Shown here piece by piece: positions 40,216 through 48,463 of a stretch of DNA of 64,000 bases (position 1 is the stretch's first letter; every line of letters starts with the position of its first letter). The DNA is taken from positions 4,797,501 through 4,861,500 of the forward strand of contig NZ_CP126107.1 of assembly GCF_030123365.1 (NCBI RefSeq). Direction: 5' to 3'. Both the position numbers and the translations under genes were made by a program. The stretch is from Neobacillus sp. SuZ13. GTDB taxonomy: Bacteria > Bacillota > Bacilli > Bacillales > Cytobacillaceae. The notes beneath the pieces are model-generated. The model was not told the DNA's origin. It searched no databases and saw nothing but the letters and a program-made list of their open reading frames with translations.

Positions 40216-41111
40216 GGGTTAACACTGCTTCCAATATAATCAATCGTCAGGATTTTTGTAGACATCGTTGAAAACTCACTTCTCAAGCCTCGTTCGACAA
40301 ACTGCCCCTTCCCTTTCTCTGTAAAACAAAGAACAGTTGGTCCTGCACCACTTAGTGCCACTCCGAACGCACCAAGTTCTTTAGCCCTTTCCTCTATCTC
40401 CTGATAGGCGCGAATAAGTGGTTTTCGGTATGGATGATGAAAAAGGTCTTGGCCCATCATTTTCCCTGCTAACCCCCAGTTTTGGGTTAAGAGGGCTGCG
40501 ACCAACAGATTAGCCTTTGAAGAAGCTTGGATCGCACATTCACGAGAAAATTCTGCTGGGAGGACCCCGCGAGAATCCTTCGTTAAGAGAATTTCATCTG
40601 GAATGACGGCCACCATCTCAAAAGAAATGTTGGAGATGCTGAGCATGTCTACTTCATTGTCCTGATAAGAGCCGATGAATAATCCGCCAAACAGTGAGGC
40701 ACCCACATTATCGGGATGGCCTTCCACTTCTGTCGCAATAAGCAATTTCTCTTGCTGAGTTAAACCGATATTACCTACTGAATCCGCAAGTTCAATTCCT
40801 GCAACAATTGCTGCGGCACTTGAACCTAGACCACGAGCCAAAGGAATGTCACTGGCAACTTTGATTTGACAAGGCTGTAGATCGATTCCGTATTTACTAG
40901 CTGTTTTGATGGCAATCTGTAGGATAAAATTGGTCTCATCTGTAGGGAAGGCATTCAATTCATCACTAACAGATTGAATGTTCCACTTGTCACTTTTCTC
41001 GACTTCTAATGTTAAATACAAATCGACAGCTAGGCCCATCGAATCAAAACCTGGACCTAGATTTGCTGTACTTGCTGGTACTTTTATAATAAAACGATCA
41101 TTTAGGGTCAC
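40194..41111 (-). CDS. thrB: Homoserine kinase ThrB
   Basis: GHMP-family kinase making O-phosphohomoserine for threonine synthesis. Visible are the N-terminal VPASTANLGPGFDSMG, the phosphate-binding PLARGLGSSAAAIVAG and the C-terminal GVALSGAGPTVLCF. 305 residues, normal length. The start is a GTG at 41111, about 10 bases after GGAG; a short out-of-frame ATG (41116) overlaps it. It follows hom by 60 bases; threonine synthase (thrC), which normally sits between them in Bacillus, is absent. Confidence 0.95.
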   Translation of the reverse strand: MTLNDRFIIKVPASTANLGPGFDSMGLAVDLYLTLEVEKSDKWNIQSVSDELNAFPTDETNFILQIAIKTASKYGIDLQPCQIKVASDIPLARGLGSSAAAIVAGIELADSVGNIGLTQQEKLLIATEVEGHPDNVGASLFGGLFIGSYQDNEVDMLSISNISFEMVAVIPDEILLTKDSRGVLPAEFSRECAIQASSKANLLVAALLTQNWGLAGKMMGQDLFHHPYRKPLIRAYQEIEERAKELGAFGVALSGAGPTVLCFTEKGKGQFVERGLRSEFSTMSTKILTIDYIGSSVNPVERFVR

Positions 41112-41171
41112 CCATGGACAACTCCTCGTATATGTTGTGTGACTGATTTTAGGCTAATAATATTGGCCAAC

Positions 41172-42467
41172 TTATAACGATTTTCTTACCACTCGATAGG
41201 CACTTTTTATTTCCTTAACCGCATGGAGATCATTCAATTCTAGTAATATTTTATCATAATTGGATAATGATGCTCGATGAGTGACAAGCACAATTTCTGA
41301 TGTTTCATTTTTCTTAACAGGAAGCTGTAAGATTTTTTCAAAACTGACCCCATATTTTGCAAAAATGGTGGTGATGTCAGCGAAAACACCCACTTCGTCT
41401 TGTACATGGATTCTTAAAAAGTATTTAGAGTATTTTTCATCATTATCTTTCAATTGCTTTGGATATTGTGGCGTCACTGCACTTCTTCCATTTACCCCAA
41501 GCCTTAGATTTTTTATTACCGCAACTAAGTCTGACACGATGGCCGTTGCTGTTGGCAAACTTCCGGCACCAGGACCATAAAACATGGTCTCGCCTACCGA
41601 CTCACCGTAGACATAAACGGCATTATACTCATTTTGAACCGATGCCAGCGGATGATTATTGGATAGGAAAGTTGGTGCGACACTAACTTCAACTTTCTCC
41701 CCTTCACGATGAGCATAACCTATTAGTTTCATAGTATATCCCAATTGTTTACCATAGCGTAAATCTTCGTCGGTAACCTTCGAAATCCCTGAAACTTGGA
41801 CATCTTCTAAATCAATATGCATAGAAAAGCCCAATGTAGCTAGGATCGTCATTTTACGAGCAGCGTCCAGTCCTTCTACATCTGAGGTCGGATCAGCTTC
41901 AGCAAAGCCAAGCTCTTGTGCTTCTTTAAGGACCTCATCGTAGGTACGTCCTTCTTCACTCATTTTAGTTAGTATATAATTGGTTGTTCCATTTACAATT
42001 CCCATAAGTTGTTTAATTCGGTCAGAGGCAAGTCCATCGACTAATCCTCTCAAAATTGGAATTCCCCCTGCTACACTGGCTTCATAAAACAAATCACAGC
42101 CGTGTTCTGAAGCAACTGTTAACAGTTCAGATCCGTGTAAAGCCATTAAATCCTTATTGGCCGTGACAACGTGCTTGCCTTGTCTAAGTGCAGTAATTAA
42201 GTAATCTTTAGTATCTTGGAGCCCGCCCATTACCTCGATCACTACATCTATTTCTTTATCATAAAGAATTTCGTCTGCATTTGAGGTTAAAAGGTTTGTA
42301 TCTATTTCTACTGGTCTGTTTTTATGTAAATCCTTAACAAGGACCTTTTTAATAACAACCGGGCACCCCACTTGGTGGATTAATTTATCTTGATTTTTTT
42401 TAATAATTTTCACTACACCACAACCAACAGTACCTAAACCTAATAATCCAATCGTGATTGCCTTCAT
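41172..42467 (-). CDS. hom: Homoserine dehydrogenase Hom
   Basis: NAD(P)H-dependent enzyme reducing aspartate semialdehyde to homoserine. The Rossmann motif GLLGLGTVGCGVVK, the VVTANKDLMA segment, the catalytic region GIVNGTTNYILTKM and EADPTSDVEGLDAARK, and a C-terminal ACT domain (from about residue 350) are present. 431 residues. The ATG follows GGAGGG. First gene of hom-thrB, divergent from serA. Confidence 0.96.
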   Translation of the reverse strand: MKAITIGLLGLGTVGCGVVKIIKKNQDKLIHQVGCPVVIKKVLVKDLHKNRPVEIDTNLLTSNADEILYDKEIDVVIEVMGGLQDTKDYLITALRQGKHVVTANKDLMALHGSELLTVASEHGCDLFYEASVAGGIPILRGLVDGLASDRIKQLMGIVNGTTNYILTKMSEEGRTYDEVLKEAQELGFAEADPTSDVEGLDAARKMTILATLGFSMHIDLEDVQVSGISKVTDEDLRYGKQLGYTMKLIGYAHREGEKVEVSVAPTFLSNNHPLASVQNEYNAVYVYGESVGETMFYGPGAGSLPTATAIVSDLVAVIKNLRLGVNGRSAVTPQYPKQLKDNDEKYSKYFLRIHVQDEVGVFADITTIFAKYGVSFEKILQLPVKKNETSEIVLVTHRASLSNYDKILLELNDLHAVKEIKSAYRVVRKSL

Positions 42468-42524
42468 GTTTTACCCTCCTATATATGTCCTTGTATGACG
42501 CACATTTGTTTTTCTAATGTAGAC

Positions 42525-42553
42525 ATTATATTATTCTCTGAATTTTTTTACAA
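42525..42553 (-). promoter_or_regulatory. Sigma-A promoter of hom-thrB
   Basis: On the minus strand TTGTAA (42548-42553), 17-base spacer, TATAAT (42525-42530), about 60 bases before the hom ATG. Confidence 0.75.
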
Positions 42554-42579
42554 TAGATATGTTTCTATTATTCTATTGT
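42550..42579. promoter_or_regulatory. Inverted repeat at the hom promoter, possible operator
   Basis: ACAATAGA (42550-42557) and TCTATTGT (42572-42579) form a perfect 8-bp dyad with a 14-base spacer; the left arm overlaps the hom -35 element. Confidence 0.45.
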
Positions 42580-42592
42580 GTAAACGCTTACC
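42579..42592. promoter_or_regulatory. cre-like site in the hom-serA intergenic region
   Basis: TGTAAACGCTTACC matches the CcpA consensus TGWAARCGYTWNCW at 13 of 14 positions. It lies just upstream of the hom promoter. Confidence 0.45.
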
Positions 42593-42667
42593 ACCGCGTC
42601 ATAGAAGGATAACAATTTTTGAACAAAATTTTTTATCATTAATTTTAATAATTTTATCTTCTTTCCC

Positions 42668-42697
42668 TTTACAATCCTTAAGGTTTGGTTGTAGAAT
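42668..42697 (+). promoter_or_regulatory. Probable sigma-A promoter of serA
   Basis: TTTACA (42668-42673), 18-base spacer, TAGAAT (42692-42697). Transcription would start near 42704 and give a leader of about 184 bases. Confidence 0.5.
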
Positions 42698-42788
42698 AAT
42701 CCCTATATTTAGTTTATTTTTGAATATTCAATTAATTTTACATTTCTATATATGACGAAGACGACATAAAGAATATGACTCAGCAAAC

Positions 42789-42860
42789 GAGGGTGGCACC
42801 ACTATTTATATACGTCCCTCATAACAAGACAAATCAGTCTGTTATGAGGGGCGTTTTTTA
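42789..42860 (+). promoter_or_regulatory. T-box antiterminator/terminator upstream of serA
   Basis: The T-box core GAGGGTGGCACCAC (42789-42802) is followed by CGTCCCTC (42813-42820), which can pair with GAGGG as an antiterminator. The competing terminator uses CCCTCATAACA (42816-42826) and TGTTATGAGGG (42840-42850) with six T. Uncharged tRNA, probably Ser, would promote read-through. The stretch between the predicted start and the core is only about 85 AT-rich bases and shows no recognisable stem I, specifier loop or AGTA motif, so it may be reduced. Confidence 0.75.
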
Positions 42861-42887
42861 TTAGAAAATTAAAGGAGGATTACGAAT

Positions 42888-44531
42888 ATGTATAAGGTAC
42901 TTGTAACCGATGGAATTAGCAGCACCGGATTGAAATGTTTAATTGAACACCCTAATTTTACCGTAGATCGCCAGCCAACACTACCGACAAAGGAATTAAA
43001 AAATATAATTGGAGAATACGACGCCCTGATTGTCCGGAGCCAAACAAAAGTAAGTGAAGAACTGCTCAAAGCAGCCGGCCGTCTCCGGGTGATTGCTAGA
43101 GCAGGTGTCGGTGTCGATAATATTGATGTGAATGCGGCAACGAAAAAAGGGATCATTGTCATCAATGCCCCGGGCGCCAATACCATTGCAGCAACAGAGC
43201 ATACCTTAGCGATGATGCTATCACTGGCGAGGAAAATTCCTCAGGCCCACCATAAGACCGTATCAGGGCAATGGGACCGTAACTCTTTTAAGGGTGTGGA
43301 ATTATACAAAAAAACTCTTGGCGTGATTGGCATGGGTAAAATCGGAACTGAAGTAGCCAAACGGGCAAAAAGCTTTGGGATGAACATTTTAGGTTTTGAT
43401 CCATACCTGACCGAAGAACGGGCAAAAAAACTTGGAATGATGAAAGCGAGCCTCGATGTAATTGCACAAGAATCAGATTTTATTACCATTCATACACCTC
43501 TTACCAATGACACAAGAGGACTGATTAATGATGCGTATTTACGAAAAACAAAAAAAGGCGTCCGATTTGTCAATTGTGCCCGCGGTGGTGTGATCGACGA
43601 AAAGTCATTAGTTAGAGCCATTCAGTCCGGCCATGTTGCAGGTGCTGCGCTTGACGTATTTGAAAAAGAGCCTGTTTCCGACCCAGAATTATTGCAGAAT
43701 CCAAATATCATTGTAACACCACATCTCGGGGCTTCAACGGTAGAAGCACAGGAAAAAGTAGCCCAAGAGGTCAGCGCGGAAATCATTGAGATTTTTGAAT
43801 CACAGTCGATTCAAAACGCTGTTAATATGCCGCAAATGTCAGGAGAAACACAAGCGAAACTACAGCCGTACCTACTTCTTGGGGACCAAATGGGGCAGCT
43901 CGTTATTCAATTATTAAATAAGCAGGCTCCTGCTAAAATAGAAATCAATTATTATGGGAATTTAATTGATGAAGATACAGAATTGTTGACACGTACCATG
44001 TTAAAAGGTGTCTTGTCCTATCATTTAAGCGATTCTGTTAATCTAATTAATGCTTTGCACTTACTAAAGGAGCAAGGAGTTTCGTATAATGTCGTTAAAA
44101 ATGCAACAAATAAAGGATTTGCTAATTATATGGAACTAAGTGTTTCCAATGATATTGAAACAGCAAAAATTGGGGCAACCGTCTTAAACGGGTATGGAGC
44201 GAGAATTCTAAAAATCAACCAATACCGAATTGATGTTAAACCCGAAAAGTTCCTATTATATATAAAACATCGAGATGTTCCAGGTATGATTGGCAAAGTA
44301 GGTTCACTCTTGGGAGACCATCAAATCAATATTGGCACGATGCAGGTTGGTCGTACGGAAGTAGGCGGTGAGGCAATCATGGTATTAACTGTGGATAAAA
44401 CATTAAATGCCGACGTCATTCACGTCTTAAAATTAATTGATGGATTAGAAGAAGCACAAGTTCTGGAGTTATCGAACGTGGATACATTTGAACCTGGCCG
44501 TGTGGAATTAGAGAAGATAAAAAATATCTAG
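42888..44531 (+). CDS. serA: D-3-phosphoglycerate dehydrogenase SerA
   Basis: First enzyme of serine synthesis, oxidising 3-phosphoglycerate. The Rossmann motif GVIGMGKIGTEVAKRAKSFGM, ARAGVGVDNID, NCARGGVIDE and the catalytic HLGAST segment are clear. After residue about 320 come the allosteric-substrate-binding domain and a C-terminal ACT domain (YIKHRDVPGMIGKVGSLLG), the long (type I) form. 547 residues, somewhat longer than the 525 I recall for B. subtilis. The ATG follows AAAGGAGG. Expression is probably controlled by the T-box element upstream. Confidence 0.94.
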   Translation: MYKVLVTDGISSTGLKCLIEHPNFTVDRQPTLPTKELKNIIGEYDALIVRSQTKVSEELLKAAGRLRVIARAGVGVDNIDVNAATKKGIIVINAPGANTIAATEHTLAMMLSLARKIPQAHHKTVSGQWDRNSFKGVELYKKTLGVIGMGKIGTEVAKRAKSFGMNILGFDPYLTEERAKKLGMMKASLDVIAQESDFITIHTPLTNDTRGLINDAYLRKTKKGVRFVNCARGGVIDEKSLVRAIQSGHVAGAALDVFEKEPVSDPELLQNPNIIVTPHLGASTVEAQEKVAQEVSAEIIEIFESQSIQNAVNMPQMSGETQAKLQPYLLLGDQMGQLVIQLLNKQAPAKIEINYYGNLIDEDTELLTRTMLKGVLSYHLSDSVNLINALHLLKEQGVSYNVVKNATNKGFANYMELSVSNDIETAKIGATVLNGYGARILKINQYRIDVKPEKFLLYIKHRDVPGMIGKVGSLLGDHQINIGTMQVGRTEVGGEAIMVLTVDKTLNADVIHVLKLIDGLEEAQVLELSNVDTFEPGRVELEKIKNI

Positions 44532-44540
44532 CGAAGAAAC

Positions 44541-44576
44541 AAGGGATTGCACTGAGGCAATCCCTTTTCTATTTTT
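44541..44576. terminator. Terminator between serA and the HAD gene
   Basis: AAGGGATTGC / GCAATCCCTT stem followed by TTCTATTTTT. Confidence 0.8.
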
Positions 44577-45709
44577 CATAATATACCTTTCAAATCGAGC
44601 ACCGTATCAAGAATGTAGTCTGCTTTATGTTTCTCAAAGTCACTTCTCGCATCTTTTCCTGAAAGGCCGGTTAGAACGGCTGCAAACTGACAGCCAAGTT
44701 TTCTTGCTGCTAATAAATCCGCCAAAGAGTCGCCTACAACTAAAACTGACTCAGCATTTTCAAGCGGTAATCTCGTATTTAAACACTCTTGAATTGGTGT
44801 CTCCTTCCCAAGCAGCCCCATAATATATGTAAATGGGTGCGGCTTCGATAGCGACATTCGTTCTGGAAGCTCCAATTCCGCCTCTAGCACATCATCAGCA
44901 GTTACGATCCGATTTTCACTAAAATGCTTCAACCAATCTAAATGCTGAAATGGCTGAATAGTTTCAAGTTCTGGCCTGCCTGTCCCAATACCAATCATGT
45001 ATCCTGATGAATTCAGGAATTGGAATAACTCGTCAATTTCCTGCCTAGGGGCTAATGTTGTTTCATTTGCCAAGAAGCCCTTTTTCCCATGTTGAACAGA
45101 TGGCCTTCCAGTTGAAGCGAAGACATGTTCATCCCCCACATACCACTCTTGGGAAACATGCTCACAAACGGACCAGAGCTCACCCTTATAAAAAATCGAA
45201 GTTTCTACCCCCATTTTCTCAGAGGCTAGCTCATTCAAATAACTGAACAACTCCTGCTTCAATGCCTCAGAGCGAGCAAACTCCTTCACAAACAAATCGA
45301 AGTTCATCCTTACAGAATAGTTACTTAACACCTTGCCCATCTCAACTAGGGTTTCACGATTGATGGGTGCCTGACACCAGGTATTAATTTTTTCCGATTC
45401 AGTATCTTTGATTTGCGAGAGCAGATGGATTAGCTGGTGGCAGAATGAAAGGTAGATCATGTCCCAGTTGGCGTTTAGGCCGCGTGATTTCATAAACTTT
45501 AGAACTTTATCGTTTTCAAATACTAAAGCTCTTATTTCCTGGATTTCCTCATCATTATAATCCGTTTTAAACTGCATAGGTTCGAGCCCCAAGTAATTTG
45601 GGCTGATCAGCATTTCCCAAACGGTTAGAGCAGAAGCATCAAAATAATGTTCCTCGCTTAATAGTACCCCATCAACGTCAAATAAAATGTTTTTAATCAA
45701 GCTCCCCAC
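44576..45709 (-). CDS. HAD family hydrolase
   Basis: A haloacid-dehalogenase-superfamily phosphatase of about 377 residues. Motif I DVDGVLL (nucleophile and acid Asp) is at the N-terminus, motif II around GIGTGRPE, a Lys in LSKPHPF (motif III) and motif IV VVGDSLADLLAARKLGC. A large helical insertion of about 180 residues separates motifs I and II, making it longer than common HAD phosphatases. The start is uncertain: GTG at 45709 has GAGG 8 bases upstream; ATG 45715 and TTG 45700 are alternatives. The substrate is unknown. Confidence 0.8.
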   Translation of the reverse strand: MGSLIKNILFDVDGVLLSEEHYFDASALTVWEMLISPNYLGLEPMQFKTDYNDEEIQEIRALVFENDKVLKFMKSRGLNANWDMIYLSFCHQLIHLLSQIKDTESEKINTWCQAPINRETLVEMGKVLSNYSVRMNFDLFVKEFARSEALKQELFSYLNELASEKMGVETSIFYKGELWSVCEHVSQEWYVGDEHVFASTGRPSVQHGKKGFLANETTLAPRQEIDELFQFLNSSGYMIGIGTGRPELETIQPFQHLDWLKHFSENRIVTADDVLEAELELPERMSLSKPHPFTYIMGLLGKETPIQECLNTRLPLENAESVLVVGDSLADLLAARKLGCQFAAVLTGLSGKDARSDFEKHKADYILDTVLDLKGIL

Positions 45710-45838
45710 CCTCATTTCCTCTTACTTTATTACGTTATCGTAACACAGTAGTACAAACAATTTGAAGTAAATTATTTAATATAACAATTAATAGTCTTCC
45801 ATTGAAACAATCATTATATTGTTTTAAATGCTAAAAAA

Positions 45839-45880
45839 ACAAGCCATTTACGTAGGTTTTCCTACACCTGGCTTGCTCTT
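45839..45880 (-). terminator. Terminator after the acyl-CoA dehydrogenase gene
   Basis: Interrupted stem CAAGCCA...GTAGG / CCTAC...TGGCTTG with a minus-strand T-run. It closes the CoA-transferase/dehydrogenase unit. Confidence 0.75.
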
Positions 45881-45887
45881 AATAAAT

Positions 45888-47096
45888 TTACCCTTTAATT
45901 AAACTTTCTTCAAACGGCCAGGCTGGAAGCATTTTCCTTAGTGGTTTGTCCTCACGATAGCCGAGGGCATATTCTCCCTGCATGATGGTGTGGATTTCTC
46001 TTGTTCCTTCATAAATTACAGGAGCTTTAGCATTTCTTAAATAACGCTCCACTGGGAATTCATTAGAGAAGCCATACGCCCCGTGAATTTGGACCGCATC
46101 GTTGGCAGCTTCAAAGGCGGCGTCACAGGAAATCCATTTGGCTAAGGACGTTTCTTGGGTATTCCGTTTGCCCTTATTTTTTAGCCAGCCGGCCTTAAAA
46201 ACAAGCAAACGTGAAATCTCTAGATTAGCGGACATTTTTGCAATCATTTGCTGGACAAGCTGGTGCTTGCCAATTTCTTTGCCAAAGGTCTTCCGCTCCT
46301 CACAATATTTGACGCTAGCTTCCAGCGAAGCCATAATTGTACCACATGCACCTGCGGCTACTGTAAAGCGGCCATTGTCGAGGGCGGACATAGCAATTTT
46401 AAAGCCTTCTCCTTCATAGCCCAACAAATTCTCTGCTGGAACCCTGACATGATCTAAGAATATCTCCCCCGTATTTCCTGCCCGAATTCCCAGTTTTCCT
46501 TTTATAGCTTTAGTAGAAAGCCCTGCAAATGTCCGTTCTACAATAAAACAAGAGATTCCATAGTGACCAGCTTTCGTGTCTGTTTTTGCAAAAATTAAGA
46601 AGTGATCAGCCACATCACATAGGGAGATCCATGTTTTTGATCCATTTAAAATATAGTAATCTCCATCTTTGACTGCTGTCGTTTCCATGGCAGCCACATC
46701 GGAGCCAGCATTCGGTTCTGTTAATCCAAAGGCACCTATCTTTTTACCACTCGCCTGCGGAAGAAGGTATTTTTGTTTCTGCTCCTCTGTACCCCACTGC
46801 AATAATGTCATACTGTTCAAACCAGTATGTACTGATACCGCGGTCCGGAAAGCCGTATCACCTCGCTCCAGTTCTTCACAAACAATTGCGAGGGTATTAT
46901 AGTCCATTCCCACTCCGCCATATTCCTCGGGAATACATACTCCCATTAACTGTAATTCTGCTAATCGTTTTAAAATATTAATTTCAAAATGCCCTTTTTC
47001 ATCCCACTCCTTGATATAGGGCAGAATTTCTCGGTCTACAAATGATCGAACCACCTTTCTAACGCTTTTTTGCTCTTCAGATAAAGAAAAATTCAT
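45888..47096 (-). CDS. Acyl-CoA dehydrogenase, glutaryl-CoA dehydrogenase-like
   Basis: FAD enzyme of 402 residues. GLTEPNAGSD and the KTWIS segment form the flavin/substrate site and the catalytic Glu is in IYEGTREIH near the C-terminus. In known glutaryl-CoA dehydrogenases an Arg and a Ser four residues later (RSAMS in the human enzyme) bind the distal carboxylate; here Arg84 and Ser88 (RTAVS) are in the same context, followed by a family-like GTEEQKQKYL. This supports oxidation and decarboxylation of glutaryl-CoA to crotonyl-CoA rather than a simple fatty acyl substrate. It follows the CoA-transferase gene by 14 bases. Confidence 0.82.
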   Translation of the reverse strand: MNFSLSEEQKSVRKVVRSFVDREILPYIKEWDEKGHFEINILKRLAELQLMGVCIPEEYGGVGMDYNTLAIVCEELERGDTAFRTAVSVHTGLNSMTLLQWGTEEQKQKYLLPQASGKKIGAFGLTEPNAGSDVAAMETTAVKDGDYYILNGSKTWISLCDVADHFLIFAKTDTKAGHYGISCFIVERTFAGLSTKAIKGKLGIRAGNTGEIFLDHVRVPAENLLGYEGEGFKIAMSALDNGRFTVAAGACGTIMASLEASVKYCEERKTFGKEIGKHQLVQQMIAKMSANLEISRLLVFKAGWLKNKGKRNTQETSLAKWISCDAAFEAANDAVQIHGAYGFSNEFPVERYLRNAKAPVIYEGTREIHTIMQGEYALGYREDKPLRKMLPAWPFEESLIKG

Positions 47097-47110
47097 GATA
47101 AGTTCCTCCC

Positions 47111-48295
47111 CTAGATAATATAATCTTGTTTCATTTTTACGATTTCAGGCTTGGAATAACCCAGTTTAAGCAGGACTTCATCTGTATGCTCACTGTGCAA
47201 AGGCGGATGCCTATCGATTTTTACTGGCGATTTTGAAAACTTTAATGGTGAACCCACAAGCATTAAGTCAGAAATCGTTGGATGCTCTATCTTCACAACC
47301 ATTTCCCTTGCGATCGCTTGTTCAGAATCCAAAGCCTCCTTCACATTGTTAATCGGTGCATTGGGAATTCCTGCTTCATCAAGTAACACTTTCCACTCCG
47401 CCCTTGATTTCGTCTTTAATTTTGCTGCAATGATTTTTTCCAGGTCATCCTTTTTTTGCAGGCGACCTGAATTTTTTTTATACTGGTCACTTAAAAGGAC
47501 TTCATCTTCAAGCATGATTGCTAGTTTCTGATATTGTCGGTCATTTCCAACGGCAAGGATAAAGTCGCCATCGTTTGCGGCAAACAATTGATATGGAACT
47601 ATATTGGGGTGCGCATTACCCAGCCGTTCAGGGATCATCCCAGAGCATAAAAAATTACTAGCGACATTCACTAATGCAGCCAACTGGGAATCAAATAATG
47701 AAATATCTATTTCCTGCCCCTCTCCAGTCTGATTGCGGTGCTGAATGGCTCCTAAAATACCGATACAAGTAAAAAGACCAGTGAGTACATCTGCTATGGC
47801 AACACCGACCTTTGCAGGCTGTCCATCCTTTTCACCTGTAATGCTCATCAAACCTGACATGGCTTGAATCATATAGTCATAGCCAGGAAGATGGGAATTA
47901 GGACCGGTAGTGCCAAAGCCACTGATTGAGGCTAAAATAATTCCTTCATTAACTTTCTTCATTTCCTCATATCCGAACCCTAATCTGTCGAGGGTTCCTG
48001 GCTTAAAATTTTGAACAACAACATCAGCATCACAAACGAGCTTTTTTAAGATTTCAAGGCCCTTTGGTGTTTTTAAGTTTAAAGTGATCCCCTGTTTGTT
48101 TCGATTAGCACACAGATAATAGGCACTCTCTCCTTCTAGAAAGGGCGGTCCCCAGCCCCGTGTTTCATCTCCAAAATCGACACTTTCAATTTTGATTACC
48201 TCAGCCCCCATATCGCCTAAGATCATCGTGCAATAAGGACCTGCTAGCACGCGCGATAAGTCTACAATTTTTAATCGGTGGAGCGGCCCTGCCAT
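47111..48295 (-). CDS. Class III (CaiB/BaiF) CoA-transferase, probable glutarate CoA-transferase
   Basis: 394-residue family III CoA-transferase, which moves CoA between carboxylic acids through an aspartyl intermediate; the Asp is in GVAIADVLTG. N-terminal LKIVDLSRVLAGPYCTMILGDMGAEVIKIE and the NRNKQGITLNLKTP segment are typical. Paired with a glutaryl-CoA-dehydrogenase-like gene and following the diamine genes, its most likely role is making glutaryl-CoA from glutarate (as SUGCT does with succinyl-CoA). The ATG has an AAAGGAG site. A terminator separates it from gabD, so it has its own promoter or depends on read-through. Confidence 0.8.
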   Translation of the reverse strand: MAGPLHRLKIVDLSRVLAGPYCTMILGDMGAEVIKIESVDFGDETRGWGPPFLEGESAYYLCANRNKQGITLNLKTPKGLEILKKLVCDADVVVQNFKPGTLDRLGFGYEEMKKVNEGIILASISGFGTTGPNSHLPGYDYMIQAMSGLMSITGEKDGQPAKVGVAIADVLTGLFTCIGILGAIQHRNQTGEGQEIDISLFDSQLAALVNVASNFLCSGMIPERLGNAHPNIVPYQLFAANDGDFILAVGNDRQYQKLAIMLEDEVLLSDQYKKNSGRLQKKDDLEKIIAAKLKTKSRAEWKVLLDEAGIPNAPINNVKEALDSEQAIAREMVVKIEHPTISDLMLVGSPLKFSKSPVKIDRHPPLHSEHTDEVLLKLGYSKPEIVKMKQDYII

Positions 48296-48401
48296 TTTTC
48301 TGTCTCCTTTCTTTCAAATTAGTAAATTAATAAATTGATTCTATTTAGAGACAAAAGGAAGCAAATCTATCATCTGGACTTCTCCAAAATAAAAGCCAGC
48401 G

Positions 48402-48456
48402 AAACAATCAATAGAAAAAAACAAAAACTCTGATCGTCTCGCTGGCATTTTTTTAA
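48402..48456 (-). terminator. Terminator between the gabD-like and CoA-transferase genes
   Basis: GCCAGCGA / TCGCTGGC stem around a larger AT-rich loop; the minus-strand 3' side runs into CTTTTATTTTGG. It would split the diamine cluster into two units. Confidence 0.6.
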
Positions 48457-48463
48457 AACGCTA

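Noticed and set aside
42495..42755. Plus-strand frame of 86 codons between hom and serA
   Set aside because: Low-complexity, no ribosome site, and it covers the hom promoter and regulatory dyad.
48340..48375. Possible sigma-54 promoter before the CoA-transferase gene (TTTGCTT)
   Set aside because: The required GG 10 bases upstream of GC is missing.
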